Of a stretch of DNA of 64,000 nt, positions 36,610-45,283 are shown in pieces (positions within the stretch are counted from its first letter, which is position 1; each line of letters begins with the position of its first letter). The translations under genes were made by a program, and so were the position numbers. This stretch comes from Acidisoma silvae (lineage in GTDB: Bacteria > Pseudomonadota > Alphaproteobacteria > Acetobacterales > Acetobacteraceae). The stretch lies in assembly GCF_020618775.1 (NCBI RefSeq), contig NZ_JAESVB010000001.1:682001-746000 (forward strand). Reading direction: 5' to 3'. The notes beneath the pieces were generated by a model that searched no databases, was not told the DNA's origin, and saw nothing but the letters and a program-made list of their open reading frames with translations.

Positions 36610-37269
36610 ATGATGTCGCAAGGTGAAATGCCTGCCGGGGCGCCTGAAGCACCGGCCAAGCCTCCCGTCGTCGTCAAGAAATACGCCAATAGGCGATTGT
36701 ACAATACCGAGAGTTCCAGCTACATCACGCTGGACAACCTCGCCACGATGGTACGGGAAGGCCGGGATTTCATCGTCTATGACGCGAAATCGGGCGAGGA
36801 TATCACGCGTAGCGTGCTCACCCAGATCATCGTCGAAGAGGAAAGCAAGGGCAGTGCGCTGCTGCCGACCGCTTTCCTGCGCAATCTCATCGGCTTTTAC
36901 GGCGACAGCATGCAGGGCGCGCTGCCCCGTTACCTTGAGCAGTCGATGGCCAATTTCACCCAGCAACAGCAGCAGGTCCGCCAGGCCATGCAGCAGACGG
37001 TGGGTACACTGTTTCCTTTCGATATCGAGCAAGTCAGCCGCCAGAACATGGCGATGATGGAACGCGCGATGTCCATGTTCACGCCCTTCTATCCTGCGGC
37101 CGAACCGGCGGCGGAAGCCCCTGCCAAGCATCCGAATGTCGAGCATGAGCTGACGCTGTTGCGCGGCGAACTGGCGCGTTTGCAGAAGGAATTGGGCGAG
37201 ACCCGCGCCCAGTTGGCCGATCAGCCGGCCCCCAAAACCAAGCTGGACGGCCGCAGCGCCGCCGATTAA
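36610..37269 (+). CDS. phaR: Polyhydroxyalkanoate synthesis repressor PhaR
   Basis: The 219-residue protein starts with the diagnostic PhaR N-terminal domain: VVVKKYANRRLYNTESSSYITLDNLATMVREGRDFIVYDAKSGEDITRSVLTQIIVEEE, continuing into LLPTAFLRNLIGFYGDSM. The C-terminal part is a Gln-rich and then charged coiled coil (VEHELTLLRGELARLQKELGE). PhaR binds PHA and DNA and represses phasin and synthase genes when no polymer is present. It is divergent from the PhaE-like/phaC genes. An SDR gene follows 69 bases downstream. Confidence 0.95.
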   Translation: MMSQGEMPAGAPEAPAKPPVVVKKYANRRLYNTESSSYITLDNLATMVREGRDFIVYDAKSGEDITRSVLTQIIVEEESKGSALLPTAFLRNLIGFYGDSMQGALPRYLEQSMANFTQQQQQVRQAMQQTVGTLFPFDIEQVSRQNMAMMERAMSMFTPFYPAAEPAAEAPAKHPNVEHELTLLRGELARLQKELGETRAQLADQPAPKTKLDGRSAAD

Positions 37270-37338
37270 GCGGCCGCACCAACTGGTCTTTCTCCGGTTC
37301 GGGCGATATCTAGGTCCGGCCCGAATTGGAGAGACGTC

Positions 37339-38052
37339 ATGACCGCAGCGGACCCCGTCGTCCTTATCACCGGGGGCGCCCGTGGCATCGGGCGCGGCAT
37401 CGCCGCGCATCTGGTCGGACAGGGATGGCGTGCCGTCATTGCAGACCGTGCCGCACCGGCCGAGCCGCTGCCCTTCGCGCATCGCTTCCTGGAAATCGAT
37501 GTCTCGGATGAGGCCGCCGTCGCGGCCCTGGTCGATAGCGTGGCGGCTGGCGAGGGACGGCTGGACGCGCTCATCTGCAATGCCGGTTTCATGATCCGCA
37601 AGCCGCTGGAACAGCTCAGCCTTGCCGAATGGCAAGCGGTCATCGGCACCAATCTGACCAGCGCCTTCCTGCTGGCCCGCGCGGCAGCACCGCTGCTGCG
37701 GCAGGCCAAGGGCGCCATCGTCACCATCGCCTCCACCCGCGCGCATCAGTCCGAGCCCGATACCGAAAGCTATGCGGCGTCCAAGGGCGGCATCCTGGCG
37801 CTGACCCATGCGCTCGCCGTCAGTTTGGGGCCTGATATCCGCGTCAATTGCATCAGCCCGGGCTGGATCGACACCCATGGCGGCACGCTATCGGCAGAGG
37901 ATCACGCCCAGCATCCGGCCGGCCGCGTCGGGCGCGTGGAGGATATCGCCAGCCTGGCGGCCTGGCTGGCCGGGGGCGAAAGCCGCTTCGTGACGGGTTC
38001 GGAATTCATCGTCGACGGCGGCATGACGCGGAAGATGATCTATGCCGAGTGA
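37339..38052 (+). CDS. Short-chain dehydrogenase/reductase
   Basis: A 237-residue classical SDR. It has the cofactor loop TGGARGIGRGIA, NAG (ICNAGFM), the catalytic Ser in IASTRAHQSE and Tyr-x3-Lys in SYAASKGG. The C-terminal VNCISPGWIDT and GSEFIVDGGMT are also typical. The acidic second strand end (VIADRAA) allows NAD binding. The substrate is unknown. The gene follows phaR but lacks features that would mark it as acetoacetyl-CoA reductase (PhaB), so a PHA role is only a possibility. Confidence 0.9.
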   Translation: MTAADPVVLITGGARGIGRGIAAHLVGQGWRAVIADRAAPAEPLPFAHRFLEIDVSDEAAVAALVDSVAAGEGRLDALICNAGFMIRKPLEQLSLAEWQAVIGTNLTSAFLLARAAAPLLRQAKGAIVTIASTRAHQSEPDTESYAASKGGILALTHALAVSLGPDIRVNCISPGWIDTHGGTLSAEDHAQHPAGRVGRVEDIASLAAWLAGGESRFVTGSEFIVDGGMTRKMIYAE

Positions 38053-38077
38053 CGGCTGAACGGCAGAGATCAAGCCT

Positions 38078-38176
38078 ATGGCCAAGCCGTCGGATGACCC
38101 GTCTCGCCGCTCCGTGCTCTGGGCCTGGTGGCGCCTGCTCGTCTGGCTGTGGAAGCTGATTATAGGGCCGGCGTAG
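38078..38176 (+). CDS. Possible 32-residue Trp-rich membrane peptide
   Basis: A short frame from ATG at 38078 to TAG at 38176 encodes a basic start (MAKPSDDPSRRSV) followed by a hydrophobic, tryptophan-rich helix (LWAWWRLLVWLWKLIIG). The composition fits a single-pass small membrane protein. The ribosome site is weak (AGAGAT). Its last 17 bases overlap the 3' end of the convergent FAD-protein gene. It starts 26 bases after the SDR stop. Confidence 0.35.
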   Translation: MAKPSDDPSRRSVLWAWWRLLVWLWKLIIGPA

Positions 38177-39794
38177 CGACCGTGCTGGTCATGGAGAGGG
38201 CCACCGCTTCCGCGACGCGAATACCGTCCACGCCCGCCGACAGAATGCCGCCCGCGAAACCGGCACCTTCACCGGCCGGATAGAGGCCCTGCGTATTGAT
38301 GCTCTGGAAGGTCTCGCCCCGGCTGATGCGCAAGGGCGATGACGTGCGCGTCTCCACCCCCGTCAGCACCGCGTCATTCATCGAAAAGCCTTTGATCTGC
38401 CGGTCGAAGGCCGGCAGCGCCTCGCGGATCGCGGCAATGGCGTAATCCGGCAGGCAGGTCGACAGGTCGGTGGGCGTGACGCCAGGCTTGTAGGATGGGG
38501 TGACGCTGCCGAGCGTGGTGGACGCGCGGCCCGCCAGGAAATCCCCCACCAATTGCGCGGGGGCGCGATAGTCGCCGCCACCGGCGATGAAGGCTTGGCG
38601 TTCCCAATGGCGCTGAAAGGCGATGCCGGCCAGCGGGCCGCCGGGATAATCCTCGGGCGTGATGCCGACGACGATTCCGGCATTGGCATTCCGCTCGGCG
38701 CGCGAATACTGGCTCATGCCGTTGGTGACGACCAGGCCGGGTTCCGAGGTCGCGGCCACCACCTGCCCGCCGGGGCACATGCAGAAGCTATAGACCGACC
38801 GGCCGTTCTTGGCGTGATGGACGATTTTGTAATCGGCCGCGCCCAAGATCGGATTTCCGGCATGGGCGCCGAAGCGGCAGGTATCGATCAGCGCCTGCGG
38901 ATGCTCGATGCGAAAGCCGAGCGAGAAGGGCTTCGCGACCATGGCGACGCCGCGCGCTTCCAGCATGGGAAAGGTATCGCGCGCGCTATGCCCGACCGCC
39001 AGCACAACATGGTTCGTCGCCAGCCGCTCGCCATTGGCCAGCACCACGCCCGTCACCTGCCGAGCGCCGCCTGCGCCTTCCGCAATCTCGATATCCTCGA
39101 CCCGGCTTTCGAAGCGGTATTCGCCGCCCAGCGCCTCAATCTGCCGGCGCATGGTTTCCACCACCGTCACCAGACGGAAGGTGCCGATATGCGGCTTGCT
39201 GACATACATGATCTCGTCCGGCGCACCGGCGGCGACGAATTCCGACAGCACCCGGCGGCCCAGATGCAGCGGGTCTTTGATGCCGGAATAGAGCTTGCCG
39301 TCCGAGAAGGTGCCGGCGCCACCCTCGCCGAATTGCACATTCGATTCCGGCGTCAGCACGCCGCGCCGCCACAGCGCCCAGGTGTCCTTGGTGCGTTCGC
39401 GCACGACCTTGCCGCGTTCCAGAACGATGGGGCGGAAACCCATCTGCGCCAGAGTGAGCGCTGCCAGCAGACCGCAGGGTCCGGCGCCGATGACGATGGG
39501 ACGCGACGGCAGATTGGCGGGCGCCTGCGCCACCAGCCGGTAGCCCATGTCGGGCGCGCGGACGACATGCTTATCGTCCTGCACGCGCGCCAGCACACCG
39601 GCCTCATCCGGCACCGCGACATCGACGGTATAGACCAGTTCGATCCGGGTCCGCCGCCGCGCGTCATAGCCGCGGCGGATGACCTCATGCGAACCCAATT
39701 GCTCGGGCGTCAGATGCAGCCGGCCGGCAACGGCGGCGGGCAGGGCCGCCGGATCATGATCGAGGGGGAGTTTGATTTCAGTGACGCGTAACAT
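38160..39794 (-). CDS. FAD-dependent oxidoreductase (COG2509 type)
   Basis: A 544-residue flavoprotein. An N-terminal domain of about 90 residues (EIKLPLDHDPAALPAAVAGRL, RRTRIELVYTVDV) precedes the FAD fold PIVIGAGPCGLLAALTLAQMG. VQFGEGGAGTFSDGKLYSG, VLAVGHSARDTF and the C-terminal LYPAGEGAGFAGGILSAGVDGI are hallmarks of the COG2509 group of uncharacterised FAD-dependent dehydrogenases. A cysteine-containing FCMCPGGQVVAA motif is conserved in the family. The physiological substrate is unknown. It is probably co-transcribed with the upstream DUF4239 gene, nine bases away. Confidence 0.9.
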   Translation of the reverse strand: MLRVTEIKLPLDHDPAALPAAVAGRLHLTPEQLGSHEVIRRGYDARRRTRIELVYTVDVAVPDEAGVLARVQDDKHVVRAPDMGYRLVAQAPANLPSRPIVIGAGPCGLLAALTLAQMGFRPIVLERGKVVRERTKDTWALWRRGVLTPESNVQFGEGGAGTFSDGKLYSGIKDPLHLGRRVLSEFVAAGAPDEIMYVSKPHIGTFRLVTVVETMRRQIEALGGEYRFESRVEDIEIAEGAGGARQVTGVVLANGERLATNHVVLAVGHSARDTFPMLEARGVAMVAKPFSLGFRIEHPQALIDTCRFGAHAGNPILGAADYKIVHHAKNGRSVYSFCMCPGGQVVAATSEPGLVVTNGMSQYSRAERNANAGIVVGITPEDYPGGPLAGIAFQRHWERQAFIAGGGDYRAPAQLVGDFLAGRASTTLGSVTPSYKPGVTPTDLSTCLPDYAIAAIREALPAFDRQIKGFSMNDAVLTGVETRTSSPLRISRGETFQSINTQGLYPAGEGAGFAGGILSAGVDGIRVAEAVALSMTSTVATPAL

Positions 39795-39803
39795 GGCCTG
39801 ACC

Positions 39804-40580
39804 TTAGCGCACCATCTGGATCATGGCTTGCACCTTCGCTGCCGCGACCATGAAGGGCTGCGGGCCGATGGCAAGCGCGCCTTCGAAGGGATAATCGAGC
39901 AGATGGATGAGAACGAGAATGGCGGCCACGGCCACCGCGAAGGTAATGGAGAAGCTGACCAGAGCGATGCGGTGATCGACGCCGGCCAGCGTCACGAAGA
40001 GCGCCAGGATCCCGCCGAAGCCGATCAGCAGACACCAGAGCAGCACCGGCACGCCGCTGCCGGTCTGGAACAGGCGGGTCGATCGGTCGGTATTGGCGTC
40101 TTCCAGGAAGGTAAGAATCTGCTGCCTTGTGCCAAGATCGGCCATATCGGCGGGTTTCATCTGGGCCACCGACTGGATGAGCTTCGCAAGCCGTTCGGCG
40201 ACGGCCGAATCCTCATCCCGCGACAGGCTCATGGTCGTCCATTCCTGATGGACGACGCCGTCGATGTAATGCCGCTCCGCTTGCAGGATCGGCAATGCCT
40301 CGGCCTTGGGCAGGGCGCTGGCCAGGACCGCCGCGCCTTGCAGGGCGCTGCATTCCAGCTGCACGGCATTGCCCGCGTTATTGTAGTCGCTCCAGACCTC
40401 GCCGAAGACGAAGGCCAGCAGTACGGCGAAAATCACGCCCAGTTGCAGAAACACCGCCGTGCCGATTTCATTGTGGCGGCGGCGCAATTCCACATGCACG
40501 TAGCGATGCACAAGCAGGCTGACGATGCCGGCCAGCAGGGTGGCGGCCAGGACGATCGCAAGTGCGACGGACAGGGACAT
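39804..40580 (-). CDS. DUF4239 (bestrophin-like) membrane protein
   Basis: The 258-residue protein has two N-terminal membrane segments (VALAIVLAATLLAGIVSLLV and GTAVFLQLGVIFAVLLAFVFG). A soluble helical middle (about residues 65-170) follows, then two C-terminal segments (LLWCLLIGFGGILALFVTLAG and ISFTFAVAVAAILVLIHLL-like). The NEIGTAVFLQLGVIFAVLLAFV stretch and a downstream E/W-rich motif fit DUF4239, described as bestrophin-like. The function is unknown. The start is at the ATG at 40580. Confidence 0.8.
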   Translation of the reverse strand: MSLSVALAIVLAATLLAGIVSLLVHRYVHVELRRRHNEIGTAVFLQLGVIFAVLLAFVFGEVWSDYNNAGNAVQLECSALQGAAVLASALPKAEALPILQAERHYIDGVVHQEWTTMSLSRDEDSAVAERLAKLIQSVAQMKPADMADLGTRQQILTFLEDANTDRSTRLFQTGSGVPVLLWCLLIGFGGILALFVTLAGVDHRIALVSFSITFAVAVAAILVLIHLLDYPFEGALAIGPQPFMVAAAKVQAMIQMVR

Positions 40581-40633
40581 GGCCGCAGCCCTTAGCAGAC
40601 GGAGCCGCCGCCGTCAGCCGAAAGCGGCGGCGG

Positions 40634-41899
40634 TCAGCGGGTTTCTGCCACCTGTTGGCGGCTCAGCCGGCCGACGCCGATGCCGCAGAGCAAGGCGAGC
40701 GTCAGGCACGTCCCGGCGAAACCGACGACGCCATGCCAGCCCCAATGGGACCAGAACCAGCCACCGGCCGTGCCTGCCAGGCTGGAGCCCAGATAATAGG
40801 CCAGCAGATAGAGGGATGAGGCATGGCCTTTGGACCCCGCCGCCAGCCGCCCGACCCAGCCGCTGGCGACGGAGTGGGAGACGAAAAAACCGACCGTCAG
40901 CAGAATGATGCCGAGGATGATCACCGGCAGGGCTGGCGAGAGGGTGCAGATTGCCCCTGCCAGCGCCAGGATGAGGCCGATCGGCAGTACGCGCGCGCGG
41001 CCGAGCCTGTCCGCGGCCGACCCGGCCATCGAAGACGCCAGAATGCCGAAGAGATAGACGGTGAAGACAAGGCCGATCACGGTCGGGCTGAGGTGATAGG
41101 GCGCGGCCATCAGGCGGAAGCCGGCATAGTTATAGATCGTCACGAAGGCGCCCATGACCAGGAAGCCGATGGCGAACAGCAGCGGCAGCGCGCGGGATGT
41201 CAGATGGCCGCCCCAGGCGCGAAAATGGAAGCCCGGATCGAACCCATCCTTGCGCACGAAATAGCGTGAGCGCGGCAGCAGCAAAAAGAACGCGAGGGCG
41301 GCCAGCACGCCCAATACGCCCATGGTGCAGAGCGCCGCCCGCCAGCCCACGAATTCCGCCAGGAAGGCTTCCGCGACACGGCCGGACATGCCGCCGAAAG
41401 CGGTGCCTGCGACATAGCGGCCCATAGCGAGGCCCAGGCTTTTGCCCTCGATCTCCTCCGCCAGATAGGCCATGGCGACCGCCGGCACGCCGCCGAGCAC
41501 GAAGCCTTCGAGCGCGCGGGCGATCAGCAGCAGTGGCCAGCTTGGGGCGAGCCCAGCGACGATATTCATCACCGAGGCTGCCGTCATCGAGACGAACATC
41601 AGCGCGCGCCGCCCGGAGGTCTCAGACACCACGGCCGCCAGCATGATGGCGCCGGCCAGCGCGCCGGTGGACAGCGACAGGGCCAGGGAGCTGGAGGCCG
41701 GGGTAATATGGAAATGATGCGAGAACAGCGGCAGCAGCGGCTGGGTGCAATACAGCAGCGAGAAGGTCGCGAAACCCGCCAGGAACAAAGCGAGGGAAAT
41801 GCGCCGGTAATCCGGTGTACCCAGGCGCACCTTCTGGGGCGGCATATCGGGCCGGATGGCAGTGTCTCCGATCGGGGCGGTTTCGGCTGTCTTGAGCAT
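40634..41899 (-). CDS. MFS transporter (YnfM-like)
   Basis: A 421-residue protein with about twelve hydrophobic segments. The opening YRRISLALFLAGFATFSLLYCTQPLLPLFS and the motif-A-like SETSGRRALMFVSM resemble E. coli YnfM of the drug:H+ antiporter branch. The later SAADRLGRARVLPIGL is the second-half counterpart. It is divergent from a LysR gene with a 93-base gap, the standard layout for a LysR-controlled exporter. The substrate is unknown. Confidence 0.9.
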   Translation of the reverse strand: MLKTAETAPIGDTAIRPDMPPQKVRLGTPDYRRISLALFLAGFATFSLLYCTQPLLPLFSHHFHITPASSSLALSLSTGALAGAIMLAAVVSETSGRRALMFVSMTAASVMNIVAGLAPSWPLLLIARALEGFVLGGVPAVAMAYLAEEIEGKSLGLAMGRYVAGTAFGGMSGRVAEAFLAEFVGWRAALCTMGVLGVLAALAFFLLLPRSRYFVRKDGFDPGFHFRAWGGHLTSRALPLLFAIGFLVMGAFVTIYNYAGFRLMAAPYHLSPTVIGLVFTVYLFGILASSMAGSAADRLGRARVLPIGLILALAGAICTLSPALPVIILGIILLTVGFFVSHSVASGWVGRLAAGSKGHASSLYLLAYYLGSSLAGTAGGWFWSHWGWHGVVGFAGTCLTLALLCGIGVGRLSRQQVAETR

Positions 41900-41992
41900 G
41901 GGGCGGCAATCCTTCGCCAGGCAAACTGGTCAGGCTGCCTCCATTTGTCCAATATATGGTGCTGTCGATCTTGATATGTTTTGGAGATACCG

Positions 41993-42877
41993 GTGGAGCT
42001 GCGCCACATCCGCTACTTCCTGGCCGTCGCTGAGGAGCGGAATTTTACCCGCGCGGCAGCGCGCCTGGGCATCGGCCAGCCGCCGCTCAGCCAGCAGATC
42101 CGGCAGCTGGAAACGGAGCTGGGTGCGCCGCTGTTTCATCGCCTGCCGCATGGCGCGGAACTGACGGAATCGGGGCGAGCCTTTCTGGTGGAGGCCGAGA
42201 GCGTCATCGCCGCCGCCGAACGCGCGCGGGTCGCGGCCCAGCGCGCCGCACGGGGGGAGGCGGGGCTGCTGACGCTGGGCCTCACCGGGTCGGCCGCTTT
42301 CCACCCTATCGTCACCCGCACCATCCGCAATTTCCGCAGGCGCTACCCGAAGGTGCAGGTGGTGCTGGAAGAACTGAACACCATGCGGCTGCTGGAGATG
42401 CTGCGGCGGGAAGAACTGGACGCCATCTTCCTGCGGCCGGGCCTGGAGGAATTGGAGGGGCTGCACCTGCATCGCCTGCCGGATGAGCCGATGGTCGCGG
42501 CCATCCCGAAAGCGCATCCATTAGCGAAGGCACGCAGCATCACGCTTGCCGGACTGGCGCAGGAGCCGCTGATCCTGTTTCCGCCCGCCATCGGCCTGAG
42601 CCTGTATCATGAGGTGCTGTCGGCCTGCCGCATGGCGGGGTTCGACCCTATCACCAGCCAGATCGCGCCGCAGATTTCCTCGGGCCTGGCCCTGGTCGCG
42701 GCTGAACTCGGCATCGCCATCGTGCCGCAATCCATCGCCGCCATCGGCGTGCCGGGCATCGCCTATCGCCGCATCACCGACGTGGTGCCGGTCGCGCGCC
42801 TTGCCTTGGCAACGCGCATGGGGCGTGAGCCGGCTTTGCTGCGCAACCTTATCCAGACGCTGAACGGCGCTTTATAG
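41993..42877 (+). CDS. LysR-type transcriptional regulator
   Basis: The 294-residue regulator begins VELRHIRYFLAVAEERNFTRAAARLGIGQPPLSQQIRQLE, a textbook LysR helix-turn-helix. The effector domain (LTLGLTGSAAFHPIVTRTIRNFRRRYPKV) follows. The start is the GTG at 41993, supported by GGAG six to seven bases before it, rather than the in-frame TTG at 41981. The effector-domain start and the LHLHRLPDEPMVAAIPKAHPLA stretch recall BenM/CatM-like regulators, a tentative link. It probably controls the divergent MFS gene. Its 3' end overlaps the convergent lacI-type gene by 29 bases. Confidence 0.93.
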   Translation: MELRHIRYFLAVAEERNFTRAAARLGIGQPPLSQQIRQLETELGAPLFHRLPHGAELTESGRAFLVEAESVIAAAERARVAAQRAARGEAGLLTLGLTGSAAFHPIVTRTIRNFRRRYPKVQVVLEELNTMRLLEMLRREELDAIFLRPGLEELEGLHLHRLPDEPMVAAIPKAHPLAKARSITLAGLAQEPLILFPPAIGLSLYHEVLSACRMAGFDPITSQIAPQISSGLALVAAELGIAIVPQSIAAIGVPGIAYRRITDVVPVARLALATRMGREPALLRNLIQTLNGAL

Positions 42878-43922
42878 GGAGCTTGTCTGCCGTTTTCAGG
42901 CGCGCGCAGGAATCCCGGATGATCAGCCGCGCTTGCAGCACGACGCGTTCGGGTGCGGGTGGCTGGCCGCGTGGAGAGGACATGCGCCGCAACAATAGCC
43001 GCGCGGCATGGTCCGCGATGTCCTCGATCGGTTGCGCCTGCACCGTCAGCCGGGGCGCGAAGGCTTCGGTCCAGGGAAAATCGTCGATGGCCGCGACCGA
43101 GATATCATCCGGGCAGTGAAGGCCGAGATCGGCCAGCGCCCGCATCGCCCCGATCACCATATGGTTGTTCGACACGAAAAGCGCGGAAGGCCGGTCCGGC
43201 CCGGCCAGGCGTTCCCGGCACAGGATGCGTGCGCCTTCCTGCCGCAGATCGGCATAGATGATGTCGTCCGGCAGCAGGCCGATGCCCTTGGCGGTCAGCG
43301 CGGCCCGAAAGCCTTCCAGCCGCTCCTCCATCGCTGCCAGATGCAACCCGCCCGAGACGATGCCGACGCGCCGATGCCCCAGAGACAGGATGTAGTCGGT
43401 AATCTCCATCGCCGCCGCGCGATTGTCGATGACAACGGAATCGAAGGGCAGTTTCGGCAAAGCCCGGTCCACCATGACGATGGGACGCGGAAAGTCTCGC
43501 GCGATACCGCGCGCATAGGTCTCGGCTGGCGCTGTCGGCGCCAGAATGACGCCATCGACGCCTTGGGCGGCCAGCAATTGCAAGGCCTCGGTTTCACGGA
43601 CCGGATCATGATCGGTTTCGCAAAGCAGGAGGCTGTAGCCTTCGCCTTGCAGCAGGGCGCCGACCGACCGGACGAGCTGGGTGAAATAGGGATTGGTGAT
43701 ATCGGCAACGATCAGCCCGACCAATCCTGTCGTCTGGGTGCGCAGGCTGCGCGCCAGCCGCGACGGCGCGTAGTTCAGCGCGGCAATCGTGGCCCGCACC
43801 TTTGCCTTCAGCGGCTCGCTGACGAAGCTGCTGTCATTGATGACGGCCGAGACGGTGGCCGTGGACACGCCCGCCTGCTGGGCGACATCCTTCATCGTCG
43901 GCGCGGGCGGGCGGTTCGTCAT
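42849..43922 (-). CDS. LacI family transcriptional repressor
   Basis: The 357-residue repressor has the LacI helix-turn-helix TMKDVAQQAGVSTATVSAVIND, the hinge-helix region LNYAPSRLARSLRTQ, and a periplasmic-binding-protein-like sugar domain (TGLVGLIVADITNPYFTQLVRSV, DGVILAPT, VDRALPKLPFDSVVIDN). It is the last gene of the minus-strand group phyH-like, sugar-binding protein, anmK-like, lacI. Two AATCGATT palindromes upstream of the group match the usual LacI operator core with a central CG, so it probably represses its own operon until a sugar binds. Confidence 0.95.
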   Translation of the reverse strand: MTNRPPAPTMKDVAQQAGVSTATVSAVINDSSFVSEPLKAKVRATIAALNYAPSRLARSLRTQTTGLVGLIVADITNPYFTQLVRSVGALLQGEGYSLLLCETDHDPVRETEALQLLAAQGVDGVILAPTAPAETYARGIARDFPRPIVMVDRALPKLPFDSVVIDNRAAAMEITDYILSLGHRRVGIVSGGLHLAAMEERLEGFRAALTAKGIGLLPDDIIYADLRQEGARILCRERLAGPDRPSALFVSNNHMVIGAMRALADLGLHCPDDISVAAIDDFPWTEAFAPRLTVQAQPIEDIADHAARLLLRRMSSPRGQPPAPERVVLQARLIIRDSCARLKTADKLPIKRRSASG

Positions 43923-44017
43923 GCGGCCTGGAATACCATTGCGTTCGGGATCTTGGCCCGACCATGGTCCGGCGCGACGGCAGGGGTCAACCGGCAGGCT
44001 GCCCCTGCGCTGTAGCG

Positions 44018-45226
44018 TCAGATGCCTTGCGCCAGGCCTGGGGGCAGAACCAGCTTGCCCAGAATGCCGAAGCGCGTGGCACCGCTCGCCGCCGGGATAT
44101 TATTGGCCAGCCTGTTTACGGTCGCATGGGCGAGGGTCGCGAATTTGATCGCCTCCTTAAATTGCGGCGGCATCCCGAATTCATCCGATATCGCCAGCCT
44201 TAGCGATGCGGGCAGATACGCCCGCAGCCTGTCCAGCAGGAAGGCGTTGCGCGTGCCACCGCCGCTCGCGATCAGCACCGAGATGTCGCGAAGCCTTTCG
44301 ACATGGTCGGTGATGGACCGGGTAATCGCGATGGCCGTGAATTCCGTGAAGGTTGCCAGCAGATCCTCGGTCGACAGCGTGGCATAGGCGTCCAGCAGGG
44401 AATCGGCATAGGCCGAGCCGAAATCCAGCCGCCAGGCGCTGCGGGGAACCGGTCGATGGAAATAAGGATGCGCCAGCACCTGATCCAGCAAGGGCTGATG
44501 GATGCGCCCACGTGCCGCGGTTTCGCCATTGGCGTCATAAGGCTTGCCGAGCCGGAGGCGCGCGACATGATCCAGCATGACATTGCCCGGCCCGGTGTCG
44601 AAGGCCATCATCCGTCCGCGATCCGCCTCCGCCAGCTGGCAATTGGCAATGCCGCCGATATTGAGCGTCAGAACCGGCCCGATATCGCGGAAGGCGACGT
44701 AATCCAGATATTGCATCAGCGGCGCGCCGGTGCCGCCGAGCGCATGGTCCATGGGGCGGAACTGCGTCACGACCGGCGTCTCGCAGGCGGCGGCGACGAT
44801 GGACGGTTCCCCGATCTGCAATCCACAGCCGAAGGGACCGTTGAGCCAGCGCCCGACGAGATCGGTGTCGTCCGCATAGTCCTTCAGCCGCGCATGGTCC
44901 GGCGGTTCCTGATAGATCGTCTGTCCGTCATAGCCGATGACTTCGACATCGCCGGGCGCAAGCTTGTGCTTGCGCATGAAGGACCGGGCAGATTCGGCAT
45001 AGACGGCGCCGGCCAGATAGTTGAGGCGGCAAAGCTCGAAAATGCTCACCTGATTTTCGAAGGATCGCAGCACCTGCTCGGCCACCGCTTCCGGCCAGTC
45101 ATAGCTTTCACCGGCGATGAAGGTCGGGCGGGATGGATAGCCGTCCGCGCCATTCTGGATATCGACAAGAACGACATCGATGCCGTCGAAGGATGACCCG
45201 CTGTTCAGGCCCAATACGCGAACCAT
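44018..45226 (-). CDS. Anhydro-N-acetylmuramic acid kinase-like protein
   Basis: From the ATG at 45226 (ribosome site GGAGAG) the product is 402 residues. AnmK landmarks are recognisable but altered: GLNSGSSFDGIDVVLVD (usual GVMSGTSLDGVD), GYDGQTIYQEP (usual GCHGQT), FRPMDHALGGTGAPL with the catalytic Asp at 160, LNIGGIANCQL, FDTGPGNVMLD, GKPYD, and ASGGGTRN. A segment with LKDYADDTDLVGRWLNGPFGC before LQIGEPSIVAA appears to be an insertion. The enzyme family phosphorylates 1,6-anhydroMurNAc from recycled peptidoglycan. The sugar-binding protein and LacI neighbours suggest that this copy may act on another anhydro- or hexosamine sugar. Confidence 0.8.
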   Translation of the reverse strand: MVRVLGLNSGSSFDGIDVVLVDIQNGADGYPSRPTFIAGESYDWPEAVAEQVLRSFENQVSIFELCRLNYLAGAVYAESARSFMRKHKLAPGDVEVIGYDGQTIYQEPPDHARLKDYADDTDLVGRWLNGPFGCGLQIGEPSIVAAACETPVVTQFRPMDHALGGTGAPLMQYLDYVAFRDIGPVLTLNIGGIANCQLAEADRGRMMAFDTGPGNVMLDHVARLRLGKPYDANGETAARGRIHQPLLDQVLAHPYFHRPVPRSAWRLDFGSAYADSLLDAYATLSTEDLLATFTEFTAIAITRSITDHVERLRDISVLIASGGGTRNAFLLDRLRAYLPASLRLAISDEFGMPPQFKEAIKFATLAHATVNRLANNIPAASGATRFGILGKLVLPPGLAQGI

Positions 45227-45283
45227 TATTCTCTCCACTGATGCGGGCAGGTAGGGCGACGCCAAGGCGCGGCCCTATTGCGG

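Noticed and set aside
41948-41985. TCCAA...TTGGA as a LysR binding site
   Set aside because: The arms are only five bases and the spacing is not the T-N11-A form; a site probably exists in this gap but cannot be fixed.
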